Origin: Apostichopus japonicus
Lineage: Eukaryota > Echinodermata > Holothuroidea > Aspidochirotida > Stichopodidae
Assembly: GCF_037975245.1 (NCBI RefSeq)
Contig: NC_092574.1
Location: forward strand, 10,937,213-11,001,212
Reading direction: 5' to 3'
DNA: 64,000 bases
Below, in pieces: positions 1 to 13,900 of this stretch (position 1 is the first letter of the stretch; every line of letters starts with the position of its first letter). The position numbers and the translations under genes were made by a program. The notes below the pieces were generated by a model that searched no databases, was not told the DNA's origin, and saw only the letters and a list, made by a program, of their open reading frames with translations.

Positions 1-1992
1 TACGGTTCTGGTCGTCCTAATGCGCGTTACAGATCTCCAAAGATTTTGTAAAAGTGTCGTACACATGTTACAATCTATTTGCTAGTTGTGATAATATATT
101 TTGAACGATTTCGATCTCGATAATAAAAAGAAGATTAGCAGGTATATTATCCAGTATATAACCAGTCTAGCGAACGTGATTGAAAATACCCCAAAGAAGC
201 TTTCTGAATGGTTGACAGCCAGACGTGTGTAAAGTTGCCAAACGAACAGTGGGCAACATGTTTTTCGTTGCTAAAATGTGATAGATATGAGTGGTAAAAC
301 CCACATGTTAGCTCTCGAGTATGTGCAGGTATTTCCCGTCAGAGATTTCTCAAAGGATTCTTCAATGATATCAGAGGGTGCCTTTTGTCAAAAAGATATG
401 ACAACGCCCTCTGTTGATTTAGGGCGTGGCTGGAGATTGCCATTGTGAGATATAGAGCGCAAGGATAAATTTCTGATTGTCAAAATTTCACAAAATCATA
501 AAACCACAAGCATAATGGCATCTATAATGTAATAAATTTGTTGAAAACCTTGTTGAAAATATACGATATGTGTCTGTAATAATATTCATATACTATAATG
601 AAACAATTTAAACTGTAGCCGAATTTCAAACAGAAAACATATAACACACAAAAAAAAAACGTTATGTGCGTCAACATCGCAATTCAGAATTCAGGAAAAT
701 AATCATAATAATTAAGAATATAAACTGGTAAGTGAATTTCCTAGTGCCATAGGCATTAACATCATGAGACCAACAAGGCGATAATGGGTTATACCGTACG
801 GAAATATCGTAAATTTAACCGTAGAAGGGGACAGTTTGGAAGAATATAAAGGGATTAAACAAATTTAAGATCAAGTTTTATATAATCGAATTACACCTGA
901 GTTTAACGGAATAAGTTTACATGGTGTTGTTTTTCTTCTTTTTCTTTATTTGTAGTAACAGAGTTTGGCAATTTGTATTCAAAGAATGGGCACTAAGTGG
1001 GTGGGGCGGGATGGGAGGGAAGTTCACGTGCCGGGAAAGTGGGAGGAGTAGGGTAATATGTTTAATGATCGATAATTCTGTTCAACTTTGGTCAGATCAA
1101 TTTAGCGTACACAGGAGTTTCTCGTTTGATCGAAATGAGTAGTTTTAGAAGTATATAAACAGCTAAATTAAATATAATACAAATGTACTACCCCAAACAG
1201 TCGATGTTAGAGCACGATTTTGCCATTTTCGTTAGATTGTTTGTTGATTAATTCAACGATAGTTGTTTCAAAGTTAAATTTATCGATCTTATTGGCAACA
1301 AGGAATCTTTTTTTGAGTGACTTTGTACTCTAATTCGTCAATATAAGAAAAGTACGTTATTTCACACGCATGGTCATGAGGTTTCAATCAATGTAAAAGT
1401 TTCTTTTCCAATTGTCGTTGGGTTAAAAGAAAGCAAACGGTAGTACTTCTTTGATGAGGCTGAATGTGTTTAGTAAGGTCCACGTAAAAGAGGGGAAGGA
1501 GAAGGAAATAACATGAGGAAGAGATCTGGCAAACGGATGGAAAATTTCCATGTTTACTTTATTCTAATTGAAAGACATGAACGCGCGCAGTACTTATACG
1601 AGAAGAGAAGGTAGTTTAATACCTTTTCAATGTATTCATATTTGTATTACAAATCATGAGATAGTAATACATTAACAGTAAATGTATTGTTGAGAGCACA
1701 AGAATAGGTGGTGGACGTGGTAATCCTCACATAAACGTCTTCCAGTTGTGCTGTAGAAAGGCATACATTTTTCATAATTGGAACAGTTTTATTTCCTCTT
1801 TTGCAGTCAACATTAAGAGAAAAAAAAAGCTATATTGCTCTAGAGACATATTCGTTATCCGATTATTTATATTCGAAAGTTTACCGAGTAAAGAGAAAGA
1901 AGGGAGGGGGAGGGTGGGATCTCCCATTAATAGCAAGTGGAATCTAATGGAAAAGTAATTTACTTATAGGATATATATAGAGAGAGAGAAAT

Positions 1993-2081
1993 CCAGAGAA
2001 ATAAGATATGACTCATAATTGACAAATGAGGAGTAATGTTTCAGAAATTTGTCAATTATGAGTCATATCTTATTTCTCTGG
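1993..2081. repeat. Perfect 35-bp inverted repeat, 19-bp spacer
   Basis: The left arm (1993-2027) and right arm (2047-2081) are exact reverse complements over 35 bases. They are separated by a 19-base spacer, so either strand could form a long hairpin. The right arm resembles sequence at about 36216-36246 that shares the core ATGAGTCATAT followed by ATTTCTCTG. This suggests that the palindrome is two head-to-head copies of the end of a dispersed repeat. Confidence 0.9.
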
Positions 2082-5000
2082 TTTTCACTAATAATATTTT
2101 CTGTTGAAGTAAACGTGGATTTTCTTTATAATATATAGATATATATCCTGGTTCTATCATGGTTGTATGGTTCAAAGAGGAACTTTTGTGCTTTAACAAA
2201 GTAGTTTCATATGGTTTGAATGTTTTAGTTACAAAGCATCAAGAATTTCGAATAAAGGTTCCGTAACGTTAGCTAAAGTTTGAGAAGCTGCTTCAAAAAT
2301 TTACAGATTTGCTTCTACTCAGTAAAACCCGCTGATCACAACAAATTGAAGACGTTGTGAATCAAAAAATGAAGAAAAGGAAAAATACTGTGCACTTAAA
2401 TGGCGATAAATTGAATTTATGTTCAGGGAATTTATGTTCAGTTATAATGTTGCAACTGCGACGTAATCATTCGCATATATTTGAATTGCTTTTTCGGATA
2501 AGCAAATTTTTCCAGAATTTAAAAATTGAGAGCAACAAAATTACGTAGGCTGCATTGAAAGAGTTATCTTTTATCGATCTAATTTAAGAAATTATTTTTG
2601 AGATTTTTTAAAAGTATGACAAAGAACGTGTGCTAACCTGTCAGTATTTATTTATCATATATATTTATAAAATAATGCTCTTTTTTCTTTAATTTCTTTC
2701 TAAATTTGTCAATTTTCATGCCAACAGTGGCATTGTTATCACCAGTGAATAGGTATCGGTCGATCACTGGCACAATATTGGCGTAAGATAATGGTTCTCT
2801 ACAATAATATTCACTGCCGAGCCTTTACATATAGCGTCTTGGTAGATCTTATGATTTACTAATGTGTTAAGTATATGTGTATTTGGAGGCCTAGTGTTAA
2901 GATTTACTGTGTCGAGCATTGAAGACACATCTTACTCTTACCTATATAAACATTCTCCAGACAAATGTTTTACTTTAAAGGGGGAACGCCGTTTTCGGAA
3001 AGCCTTTTTGTGTGTATAAAATAAGTGGTTTATTTATTGTAATAGTTTAAGGGTGAGGGTGCTAGAATGCATCTTTTTTCTTTTGCTACTTCAAAACAAG
3101 GAAAAGGTGTTATTTGTCACAATCAGTTGTGTTGCTCGAGTATAAGTTAGTGTTGAAGTGAGATATTTGGTGTAACCTAACATGAATGTGATAGTTCACA
3201 TGTAAAATGTCATTTAATGTCATTTTGCAGTCTTTATGAAGACCTTTTGGCCATCCAATTCTCGCTTCTTTATTCTCTCCTTTTGTCAGAGTTACTCTAA
3301 GCAGGTATTTAAGGTGCAATGTCGTTTCTATAACCTAGAAGAAATCTTCTCTAGGGTTTGTAACACCAAATTGTTTCTAAAAACAAAGATTTTTTTTGTG
3401 ATAAGTGAAATCTGGTTAGAGTAATGGCATGTATTTGGGCCAACGTCGGTGTGGACGTGAGTAAGGTCCGAATCAAACTGTCCTGAAAAATAAAAAATAA
3501 AGCAGTTCACTAAATGTTACTAACGAAACTCTTGTAAATTTATTGCAGGAATTGTAGTAATCTGCAAAATACTGTGTTGATTTATTTGTTGTTGTTGAAA
3601 GGTTCCCTATTATATCTACTACACGATCGGTGATGTTGTTACATATTTTACTTGTAATAAAATATCTTTCAGCGCATTTTCAACAATGCATGGGATTAAA
3701 ACAAATTGTGAGACCAAAATAACTTAAGTATTCAAACTCTCTGACTAATACTCTAGGAAATCAAACTTTCTTTACATTACATTTCTACTTGTTGTCACAT
3801 CTCTTCAAATATCTTGACAAACTCTTCTTTGAGGTAGCAGTTTCCCCATCACACCACTTCACCTATAAAAAACAAACGACCTAGTATACCTTTTATGGCA
3901 TACGAATATATCATATTTATAAGAACGTGTTATGTGTTATATGTAAACTTATACGTATCATATGAAGATTTTAATATTATCATATTCGTATTTATGTATA
4001 CATCTTCGAAATGCAAAAACAAGATAAAAAAAAAGAAAAAATGAATTTATGTATATATGAATATGTAGAGAGACAACTGTTCTCTCGTTTAAATAACATG
4101 TGATCCAAATGCGTCAATAAAACTTAAAATATACGATAGCTTACGTTCACTTCAAGTAAACTAGAGTACCTTTTTTCCTTGTCTCTTGCGTCATAATGAT
4201 GTCCATCTTCATCGCTTGGATTCCTCTTATGCCAGCTCTATACATTAGAGCATAAAACGATCTTTAAGGAAAAGCCAACCCATCCATCATCTCTGCTCTA
4301 CGTCAACGATATATTTATAGGTATACTTGTAATGAACAACTTTCCCAAGCAGCTAGGAAAAATCATATTCTATTTAGGAGACATCACAAATTGTCATGTT
4401 CACATCTTCATATATACGAGACGATATACCTGAGAAAGTCTAAATATGATATCATCAAGACACATATGCTTTCATTTTTGTAACGTTTACAAACATTTTT
4501 TTCTAACAATTTTGTTGATTTGCTTTTAATTGAGAGCAATACTTTTCTTAGCAAGTTTGGGGGGTTTGTTCATCACACAGATCTCTATCACATCAAAACA
4601 AATATGAAATAGGTTTGTTTTCCTTTAATGAGGAGACACTAATACCCGGTTGAAGTATATGGTAGACAGAAAAAAAGCAAACGTTACAAAATTTCTCTTC
4701 ATACATATATATATATATCTATATATTTTACGAATCCGATCAAACAAAATGGAATTCAGTATCACGAACGTTTGAAATTAATGCTAAAGAGTTAAGAGGG
4801 GGTGGGGGGGGGGTCTGAATCAGTGAGCTTCCCTCATACACAGACGATGACGTATTACATAAAAGGCTGAAAACATTGCCCCAAGTTTTATCCTGTTACT
4901 ACAAAGGTATCAAAATAGTACCACTCCCGCAAATTAGTCTGTATAGTGTTAATTCGCAATGTTATACGTGACAGTGGAATGAACTGACTCGAGGCTGGCA

Positions 5001-5145
5001 GTACGATATTTTCGTTTTAACAAGAGTGTTCCTCGTTTGCCTTCTTATAAATACAGTTGGATCGGCACTGATGACTTTTGAAAGCAGGTGCGGTTGCACA
5101 CAATCCATAATGTCCCACAATCCATTGAGTTCGCCGGATGAAGCA

Positions 5146-5153
5146 TGACGTCA
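5146..5153. promoter_or_regulatory. Palindromic CRE-type octamer TGACGTCA
   Basis: This is a full TGACGTCA palindrome, the consensus bound by CREB/ATF factors. There is no gene next to it, so function is unproven. Identical octamers occur at 12087, 12469 and 18185. Confidence 0.3.
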
Positions 5154-8100
5154 TAGCGGAATGACCCTTTCGTCACATTTTAGTTAGATCGATGACATAG
5201 ATCATATATATATTTAAGCTCGTTTACTGAGACGTATAGTCCGGGGATTATAACTCCAGTATTATATAACACAGCTGTGTTATCATGTGGTCAAACGGAT
5301 ACGAAATAGACGATACGGTATAGGCCGATACTCCACATTAAACCATGCATCGAATAGACCATACATTTATGCACAAAGGGCAGTGACTAGGCCCGGAACT
5401 CACCCCGCCCCTCCCTCCCCTTCCATCATCTCCTCTTCTCCCTGATACGTCGCAGATTATACCCTAAACAATAGTATGAAAAAAAAACATTTCTTGTGAC
5501 GCGTCGTTTACCTTTATCCATTATTGAAGAAGCAAAGTATCACACTTAAGTAACAACAATTGTTGTTTAGACAGTAATGGGTGGCTAACTGTACAGATGT
5601 AATTGAATAACATATAGTTATGGTCAGTTTGGTTACCAACAATTCTACTAACTTGCGGTACGGCACCCCCCCCCCCCCCCCCTTACGAATCCACCTAGTT
5701 TGAAAATTATATGATTCTACACCCCAATCACAAGACCCCTATAGCAACGTCTCTGTGTAACAATATAGGAAACAGATGACGTGAGGTTTAGATCTGACCA
5801 TAGGGATATTTGTAAAGGATAAAACTGACGTTCATTTGGACACCAAGAAAACGAGAGTGAATCATAATAGGTATATTAAAACATAAATGGACACTTAGGT
5901 AAGACAATCAAAAGGCATATTGTTTGCACAACATCTTGCTGATGAAGGGAGCAACTTCACCAGAAAATACAAAGAAATACAAAGTGTATGTAACTCAAAT
6001 ATAGTAGAAATAGAAAACCTTTCACATTTTTTTAGCGAATTACACAATGTTGCCATTTATTAAAGCGTGTGGGTAGACGGGTGGCGAGGGGGTTTAACAT
6101 TGGTGGGTTTAACATTGAGTTCGGTGATAGTTCTTTCGACAGAGGAGTTTTAGTGTTAATTAGGAAGCACATTTCCCTGAGATGTTTCTTTAAATGATCA
6201 CTTGCATATGACCACACAGAAACCTGTAAACAAAATGATGATCCACGGCAACAACAAAAAATATGGGGAGGAGGAGGGGAGGAGCCTGGCGGAGACATGA
6301 CAACCCCCTTAAAGGACCCGACCCATGAATAAATTTAAACATAGAAACCTCCAATCCTCTTGCAGTATACATAAAGTAACCGTCTTAAGGGCATTTTTAT
6401 TATCACGGACATTGTTTGAACCGACTCGGGCAAGTTATTAAGCGCATTCATGAGCCTCTGAGAAAAGTTCGTTCAAACATTTCATCTACAACAAACTTCC
6501 TGTAAACTAACGACAAAGTCTCCTAGTTTTACTACCAATCGAGAGCCTTTAGAAATTTCCTTAATGATAACTTAGACAAACCGTGGACAAGCCAGCAAAC
6601 CTGAACCAAATCCCCCTCGTAAAGGAGTAAATAGTTAAAGTGCCTAACGTGTTGATCCGAGTATAGGACCTTAATACAAAATCACATTCAGAAAATGGAA
6701 GACATGGGAAGGATTTCGAAAGTTTTCTCCGATCGTAAAAAAAAAGAACCGGTGTTGACTGGTTAATCATGAGGAACGATATTTGCAGACATACATAGTT
6801 ATGAGAACCAAACGAGATCAAAATGTTCCTTAAAGCAATCTACAGTCAGTTTACCTTTGCAACTTTTACTGTACAGACTTACATTACACATTGATTCATA
6901 CAAATGAATTTGTCTGAAACATGTGTGTAGGCAATATATATTGACGTAGCCTATTGTATAAATCACATGATGTGAAACGCACATTAAAGGCTTGAACCGT
7001 TCGTTACACCCCACTACAAACATAGAAAATACCCGCGGGGTGTTAAAGGAAGTCACATTTTCATAGCATGTTATTCTCAGACTATGAACCACAACTTACT
7101 ATACCTACGAAATATCAACAAACATCCATCTATATAATCCATATAACTCAATATAACTCATGACACGCACTCCCAACTTTAAAAGGTTTTAGATGGACGG
7201 TCTCGTCCTGTAAATGTGGCTTTTGGCGCGGTCTGGGTGCAGGGAAGAGGGAGAGACAAAGGGGGGGGGGGGGTAAAATCTCACATAGATTTGTCCTATA
7301 TATAAACTTGCAATGAATTAACCTGAATATGGACGACCGTATGCTCCTTCTGTGACTATGCTGCAAAGCCGATATCAAGATTTGTGCCATTTTAGTCATG
7401 GAAAAAGCAACCAGTATAGCTTTAACCGTGATGCAGACGATAAATCTAACACGAAACGACCCTATATTGTTTCCAGCACGGGTATAAATGGTACATACTT
7501 GTACCTGTAAACAACACACGATATATATAAGACCCCTCGATGTACCTGTTGTCTATACCAGCGATGATGGATTACCAGACATATAAATATAGTATAACTC
7601 GAATTTCTTATCTAAGCTTGATTTGGTTCGGTATTTGAGAATGCTTTGATGATGAAAACGGAGAATTTTTCCTGGAAGGGAGGGGGAGGGGGAGCGCGGT
7701 CGGACGCGAATCGACGGGGGGTAGAGTGGGGTTTTGGAGGGAATAATTATTGTGATTGTTTTAATGTACCTTTTAGTTACCATAGCAACCGGTGATTAGT
7801 GAATAGTTGATCATGTTAATTAAAATTTGAGCTAATTAACCGCCAAAATATTCATTGACATTTAAGAAGAACGTTGAGATAACAAAACTCGATAAATTTT
7901 GGGATTTAAAAAGATTTTTTTTGCTTTGGGTGGATGAAGTAGGTTAAGGGGATGGTGGGGACGATATGGAGTGAGTGAGGTATAGTTGGACAATGGCAAA
8001 GGGGTGCAGGAGGATAAGGTGAGGACGGCTGTATGGGGGAGGGGGCTGGAAGGATTGGAAATGTGGTGAGGATGGCAAACATATAGGTTGGGTTACATTT

Positions 8101-10422
8101 TCTGGGCGGGCAGGCCGGTGAAAACTGCAGGAAGTGGAAACTTAACCAAATTGATGGTTTGCATTGTTTCCAGATGACACTGTCAAGTCAAGTCAAGCAA
8201 AGGTCAGCTTGCATGGACATCTCTTCCAATTGGTCAAGAACCTTTGTAATCAAGTTACGAATAACTTATGCGGGCAGTAACTTGAAAGAATAATACCCAA
8301 GGGTCTATTTTTCTCCAACAACACTACTCATTAGAATATTTAATTTAAAAAAAATGTTTTGCAACGCTTTCAGGTTTCTCCACATAACGAATTATCATAC
8401 GATTGGTAGTATACGTAACGTTACTTTCGACACACATTAGCCAACAGTCACTGTAAGCACACATTCAAGTGACGTGCATGTAATTCGTTTGAAGTGCACC
8501 ATATGCACCTGTTATCTTGGTACTGAACTTAAACAACCAGCTACCTAATTAACAACGTGGAGTAATACGGCTGTATGGCACGCGAGCGGGGTCAAAATGT
8601 GTGGACTGTTATACGTGCTCGAGATATGCAACTATAGTCAACGAAGCGTTTAAACTCAGCTTTTTGTTGAACTGTTCTGCGACGCTTCGTCGGAGTGTGA
8701 TAACGCGTGACAAAATCAAACTGTTTGACGAGGCGTACCAAAATTAATAAGAACGCATTTATACCTACAAAATCCGAGAATTCGTGTAGGCTGACACATA
8801 GATTAAAAGAGAAACGTTAACAGTGAGAAGTTTGAATTACCGTTATACCTGTCTTCAGAGAATGATGTAACTCCTAGCAATTTATGAGAACCGTTTTATG
8901 GAAGGACTTGTTCGAAATACAAAGTAAAAACCACCAACAACATAAAAGACCAAGTATAATGCGATTATCACACTTTTTAAAAACAACAAAAATGACCAAC
9001 TTGAAACTTTTCATTTTTTTTCTTTGTATCATGCTTGTAAACATATACCATCATAATTACCCCCCATTATTTTCAAATCATTTTCGTTTGAGGTAAATCA
9101 AATCGCATGCTGGGACGATGGTCCACTTGTGTGATAAACATTTCGGCTAAAGTTTTCTTGTCCATTTTTTCGATTACCCTCTGCAAGGAATGGTATCTCC
9201 CGTCACAGTGAACCAGCCCTTTTGTGAGGGAAGATGCTGTTATTATATGCTAGGTTTTGTGTTAAAGTTCTTCATCATTATATCATGTTATAAAAACAAA
9301 CGAAGTTATCGACAAGGGTTCTGGAACCTCGCCAAACAAAATAAAAACTACATGGGAAAAATCCAAGTTTAGCCAAGAACTTGACGTAAGTATTCAGTTA
9401 CCTTTACTGTCTGTCTGTCTGTAAATAGTAAATCCTCGAAACAGAGTTTGCTTGAAACAGAATTACAAAATATATACAAACCTTTTAAGGTCTACTTTCT
9501 CTTTTCTTTGAGATCTATAGAAACGTCGAACTTGATAGAAAAGCAATGGACAGTTCTTTCGCTACAGATCTGGCATTTACTGGGGAAAGCTAAACAATTA
9601 TTTTGTAGAGGCTCCATTTGTCCATGTTATCTGTGGACTCTGTTGAGCTAATTTTTTTTTTTTTAATATGTACTTTTCTGTATAGGACTACCGAAACAAT
9701 GAAATGAAATATACATCTTGAAATACCATGAGAAATGGAGGGGGAAAAAACGTTGCCTTCAGATTGTGTCGGAAGTTGGCTAAAGTAAACTTTATGAACA
9801 TTAAACGTTGAAAGTTCCCTTCAAATAACGAATAATCGTTATGAAGTCTAATATGTGACCATATGCATAATGTTTGTGTTTATTTTATTTTGATGAAGCA
9901 ATAGGGATGGAAGGGGGAGGGGAGGGGAAGGGGAGGAGAAGGGTAGCGGATGGATAGTACATCTAACTGTACCCGCGTAAACACACGGGTTAGTGACGCG
10001 TTAAGCAAAGAGTACTTCTTCTGTTGAAAGCAAAATGTCGAATATGACGGATTGGAGACAAGATCAACAGGCAGCCTTTTTCGCATTTTCGATCATTTTG
10101 GATTCTGGATAAAGCCTAAGAGCGATCAGCTTACAGTGGTGTGAAACACAATCGGGATTTCCCTTTCTGGGGAATAAGGGCGATAAAGATCGTGGCGTGG
10201 CTCTTACAGGAGATCACGAGACCCGATATCTCCGGTTACATGCACACGTCACTTCCGCTAAGAACACACAGACCGACGCGTCTGTAAAGGCAGGCACAGT
10301 TTATAGCACTATATAAACTACATACTTTTATTTGTAACTAAAATTTATCGTCGTAACCTTTTAGCGATTGCGTAATGCTTTTTCGTTTGACGTTGACCAT
10401 CGGACGCGTTCTCACTTCTCAG

Positions 10423-10570
10423 ATGCGGAACGGGTTCGGAGTAAGATTTATCCTGAGCGCCATTGCCCATGCGTTCAAAATTGTCATGCACCGACGGCAG
10501 AAAGAAAACAATATTGAGATATTTCAAATCTGTATATATGTGGGTGGAAGTTTTCGATCCTGTTACACGG
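10423..10570 (+). other. Orphan exon-like block (unrecognised)
   Basis: A pyrimidine-rich acceptor ending in TTCTCAG at 10422 is followed by 148 bases open in one frame and a strong GTAAGT donor at 10571. The block starts with an in-frame ATG codon and encodes about 49 residues, including a hydrophobic start and a basic HRRQK patch. I found no neighbouring exon to join to it. The opposite strand is also open here, ending in a stop near 10345 with AATAAA close behind, so the strand is uncertain. The CpG content is higher than in the surroundings. Confidence 0.15.
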
Positions 10571-10884
10571 GTAAGTTTTTTACAAACGTTTAATGTATTT
10601 ATTCCATAGCCGAGGATGGAGACAATAAAATTGCATTGAATGATGAAAAATCATTGCGCTAACGTTTGACCTTTGAGATCATGATATTTGTCATCTCCAT
10701 AGTTACCGGCTATTGCCAACAGAAACAATAGAGGAATGATGGTTTAATCACCATCAGTATATTACTATGCACATTCGTTCACGCAAAATATTGCCAACTC
10801 CTTCTGTAAGCTTATATATAGTCGTTTGATCGTCTAGGCGTAAATGTTCTAAACATGTGAGAAGGATCAACGGAAATTAAAGAG

Positions 10885-10978
10885 CGGTGGGAGGGGAGGG
10901 GGCTTGGGGGAAGGGGAGGGATTGGGGGAAAGGAGAAGGGAGGGGAGGGTGCTTGGGGGTAAGGGGAAGGGAAGAAAG
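10885..10978 (+). repeat. G-rich low-complexity tract
   Basis: This tract of roughly 90 bases contains many G runs of three to five bases separated by one to six bases. It includes a duplicated segment with GCTTGGGGG. The arrangement satisfies the usual pattern for G-quadruplex folding several times over. No gene lies beside it. Confidence 0.7.
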
Positions 10979-13900
10979 CAGAATGATATTCAGGAGTAAG
11001 GGGTCCAGGCCGCCATGAAGAATTTATTTAGGGGCGTTACACCGCTACCCCCACCCCCTTTCCCACGCCCCTTCCAATACATTTTAAATGGTAACAGATA
11101 GCTTATGCTTGTTATGACCATTTAAATGTTGGCATCGTCGATGTTCCTCAAATATTTTCAATTATCTGATCATATTTTCCTTATCTCAAACAGAAGCCTA
11201 AAAAACAAGAACACAGAATGTCGCTCCAAAAGAAAACGAGAAGTGGTTCTTGTTGCATTAAGGGTTAGGGTTTAATTTAACTCTAACCCTGAATTCCACG
11301 AAGGGCCTGGTATAAAGGTAAGATTAAAAGCAAAGGTGTGAGGTCTAAATGGAAACTAGGTCTATGGGCTTACCTTTGCATCATCCGCATCTAAGCACAC
11401 CGGTGTCTGTTTTCAATCAATCCATGTAAAGGTACTAGTACTACTATAGGCTTATAGTGAATGTATAAAATACACCGTAAAATATACCCTAAGACGTAAC
11501 CGTATACAGAAATGAAATATAGACAAATGCACGAAATATTACTCGACACGATGTGTCATTCATTGTCGAAAGTTGAACTAACGTCCGGCGTCTTACGATA
11601 TAATATTTAACTATAATTACGAGCTAATGTCTAATTAGATCTATAGTTATATATCAATGACATAATGACAGCGTATAGTAGATGGTGTTGTAACGGAGAG
11701 GAAGGGTGCCAAGGTTTAGAGTGGGGAGGAGCAAAGTGGGTATGGGTACGAGGGTATAGGGATAAGGGGAAAAAAAGGAAAGATTGTTGCGCATATTTTC
11801 CGTCGTTGAGTGATGTCTTTTGTCCTTGCACCCCACCCCCCCCCCCGTCGCTCTTCCACCCTTCTCATCCCTGTCCGAACCCCCATTTATGGTCTACGTT
11901 TGAGTCCTAATGTTACTTTTCAACCCGGTAGATTCCCTCCGAGTGTTACTTCTCTGACGTCCAACATCTGAAAAGATCTTTACAAAATATGCAGAAGGTT
12001 CAAAATGTGAGCGATGGTTGTAAATTATTCTCGGAGTTTATAAAAGTTGAATAAATGGTTGGGCGGTAAAAGTATGTCAACTTCTCTGACGTCAGAAAGG
12101 GTAAAAGTGGTGTCATAGGTCAGGTACGAATAAAGAACCAGTAATCAGACTATATATAACTGTGTGTGTTTATATATTTATATATATATAATTTCTATCG
12201 CGAAGGTATGAATTTTTCAAATGTTGCAATATTTTATAAATGCAATTGGCAACAGCAGAATGGATAATGTCATTAGGGAACTGCTAAGTATGTCTTTGTT
12301 TTGTTTTCTTGATAAAATAAAAGAAAGACACATTTTGATGAAATTCTAAGTAAAAAGAATTTCAACGGCTAAGCAAACATTCCAAACGTATCAGGTTTTA
12401 AGGATTAATCAGCGAGAAAATTATAATAGCCTTTTGAAGTAAAGCTTCTGAATAGCATTGGCCCAGAATGACGTCACAGACCCCATACTGTGATCCAACT
12501 TCATGGATCAATTGAAGGTTTAGCCAGTCTAAATAGGTTACATTCAATCAACCATACCTCGAATTAGGGGCGAGATATTTGTTATGTTATTTTTTTTTGG
12601 GGGGGGGAGGGGGGTGTCGAGTTCAGCTACCTATTGTGGAGTATTTTGTATATTCGTTATATTAGCCTTATATTACGGATCAGTCGCAAAATATCCTTTC
12701 AATGTCATCCCTTTCAAGAGTGATGATCCTGGACATTGTCACGAAGTTAATCCTCAATCTTTGGAATGCAGACTTTAATGACTTGTGGTGTTTGCTGCTT
12801 AATTTTACACCCCAGAGACAGAAAATAGTAAGTCACACAACCAGTGCAGTCGGCGCCCACTCTCACTCCCCACCCCCACCCACCCACTCCCCCTCCACCC
12901 GTCATGGCCCGGGGTCACAGCCGACCACTGGCATCCGCTGAATCGGCTAGTATATAGATAATTTTACGTGCAGTCAGTAAGCCAACACGGATATCCAGAC
13001 TGGGTCCTGAGAAAGCCTGAGAGCGTCATATCCAGGCGTCTAGATGACACAAATGTAAAACATTGCTTAATGAAGCCCAAACCATGGTTTGGCGTCCGAT
13101 GAATGTGGACTAGTTTGCTGGTGGCCCATTCTATTGATGGAACTGGTCATGATGCTTCTTGCTACGCCATTACGTGGACACTGCATATTATATCATAATA
13201 TTGCATAATATTGCAAGAATGGGATGGGTTTAGCGAAAAATACCAAAATAGAGAAAAGAACCAGGTCTGCTAGCTTACGGGTACACTGATCTAGTTGTCA
13301 TTACATCGATGTTACAACTTTTGCTCTTCATGCCCCAGCCAGCCTCTCCCCTTCCATGGAAAGCTGCAGGGACGCCATTGGTGGAGAGGGTCCCACAATT
13401 ACCTACCTCGCTAGCCTGTATGACTCAGCTTATGTCGAGTAGCTCCACCGTAAGTGTATCAATGAATAAACTGCACACGTTGACGGGAAACAGCTGACCC
13501 TCGGTACTGGGATTTCGATATGTACCCCCTTGGAAAGAGATAAAAGGAAAAATTTCCATTTTAAAGTAATAGTTATTTGGGCTTGTAGTTACAATGACCC
13601 GTAAAGGGGGCAATAACTGTCATTCTTGTACCGCAATCCGGGTGATTCTTACCATCATATTTATGCATTCTCGCTTTATTTTAATGTCTATCGGGGTCCT
13701 TGACATTTATATTCAATAATTTATGGCTTAGGGACGATTTGATTTGACTATTAGTTATGTTTAAAATTAAAAACACAAAATAATTGAAAGAATAAATTAA
13801 AAAGTTCGCGAATGGTGACATCCCTTGCTACCATCATTTTCATATAAGACGCTAAAACGTGGACAATTCCCTTATCAGAGAACCTTTTATAAAGTGAACA

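Larger units (their letters stand above)
1..10422. other. Gene-free AT-rich stretch
   Basis: I see no coding exon that I can support here. Open frames are short and of random composition. The sequence holds a perfect inverted repeat at 1993-2081, scattered poly-G and poly-C runs (for example near 4802, 5667 and 7261), G-rich low-complexity patches near 7675-7720 and 9905-9950, and one palindromic CRE-type octamer at 5146-5153. It could be intergenic or a long intron of a gene whose exons lie outside the window. Confidence 0.6.

Noticed and set aside
7148-7519. 123-codon open frame on the minus strand, with an overlapping open frame on the plus strand
   Set aside because: Both strands are open at 7326-7510. 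There are borderline splice signals, but no frame resembles a known protein, and the minus frame runs through a poly-G/poly-C tract.
11261-11292. Inverted telomere-like words AGGGTTAG and CTAACCCT
   Set aside because: Only eight paired bases and no (TTAGGG)n array, so no evidence of an interstitial telomere or fusion point.
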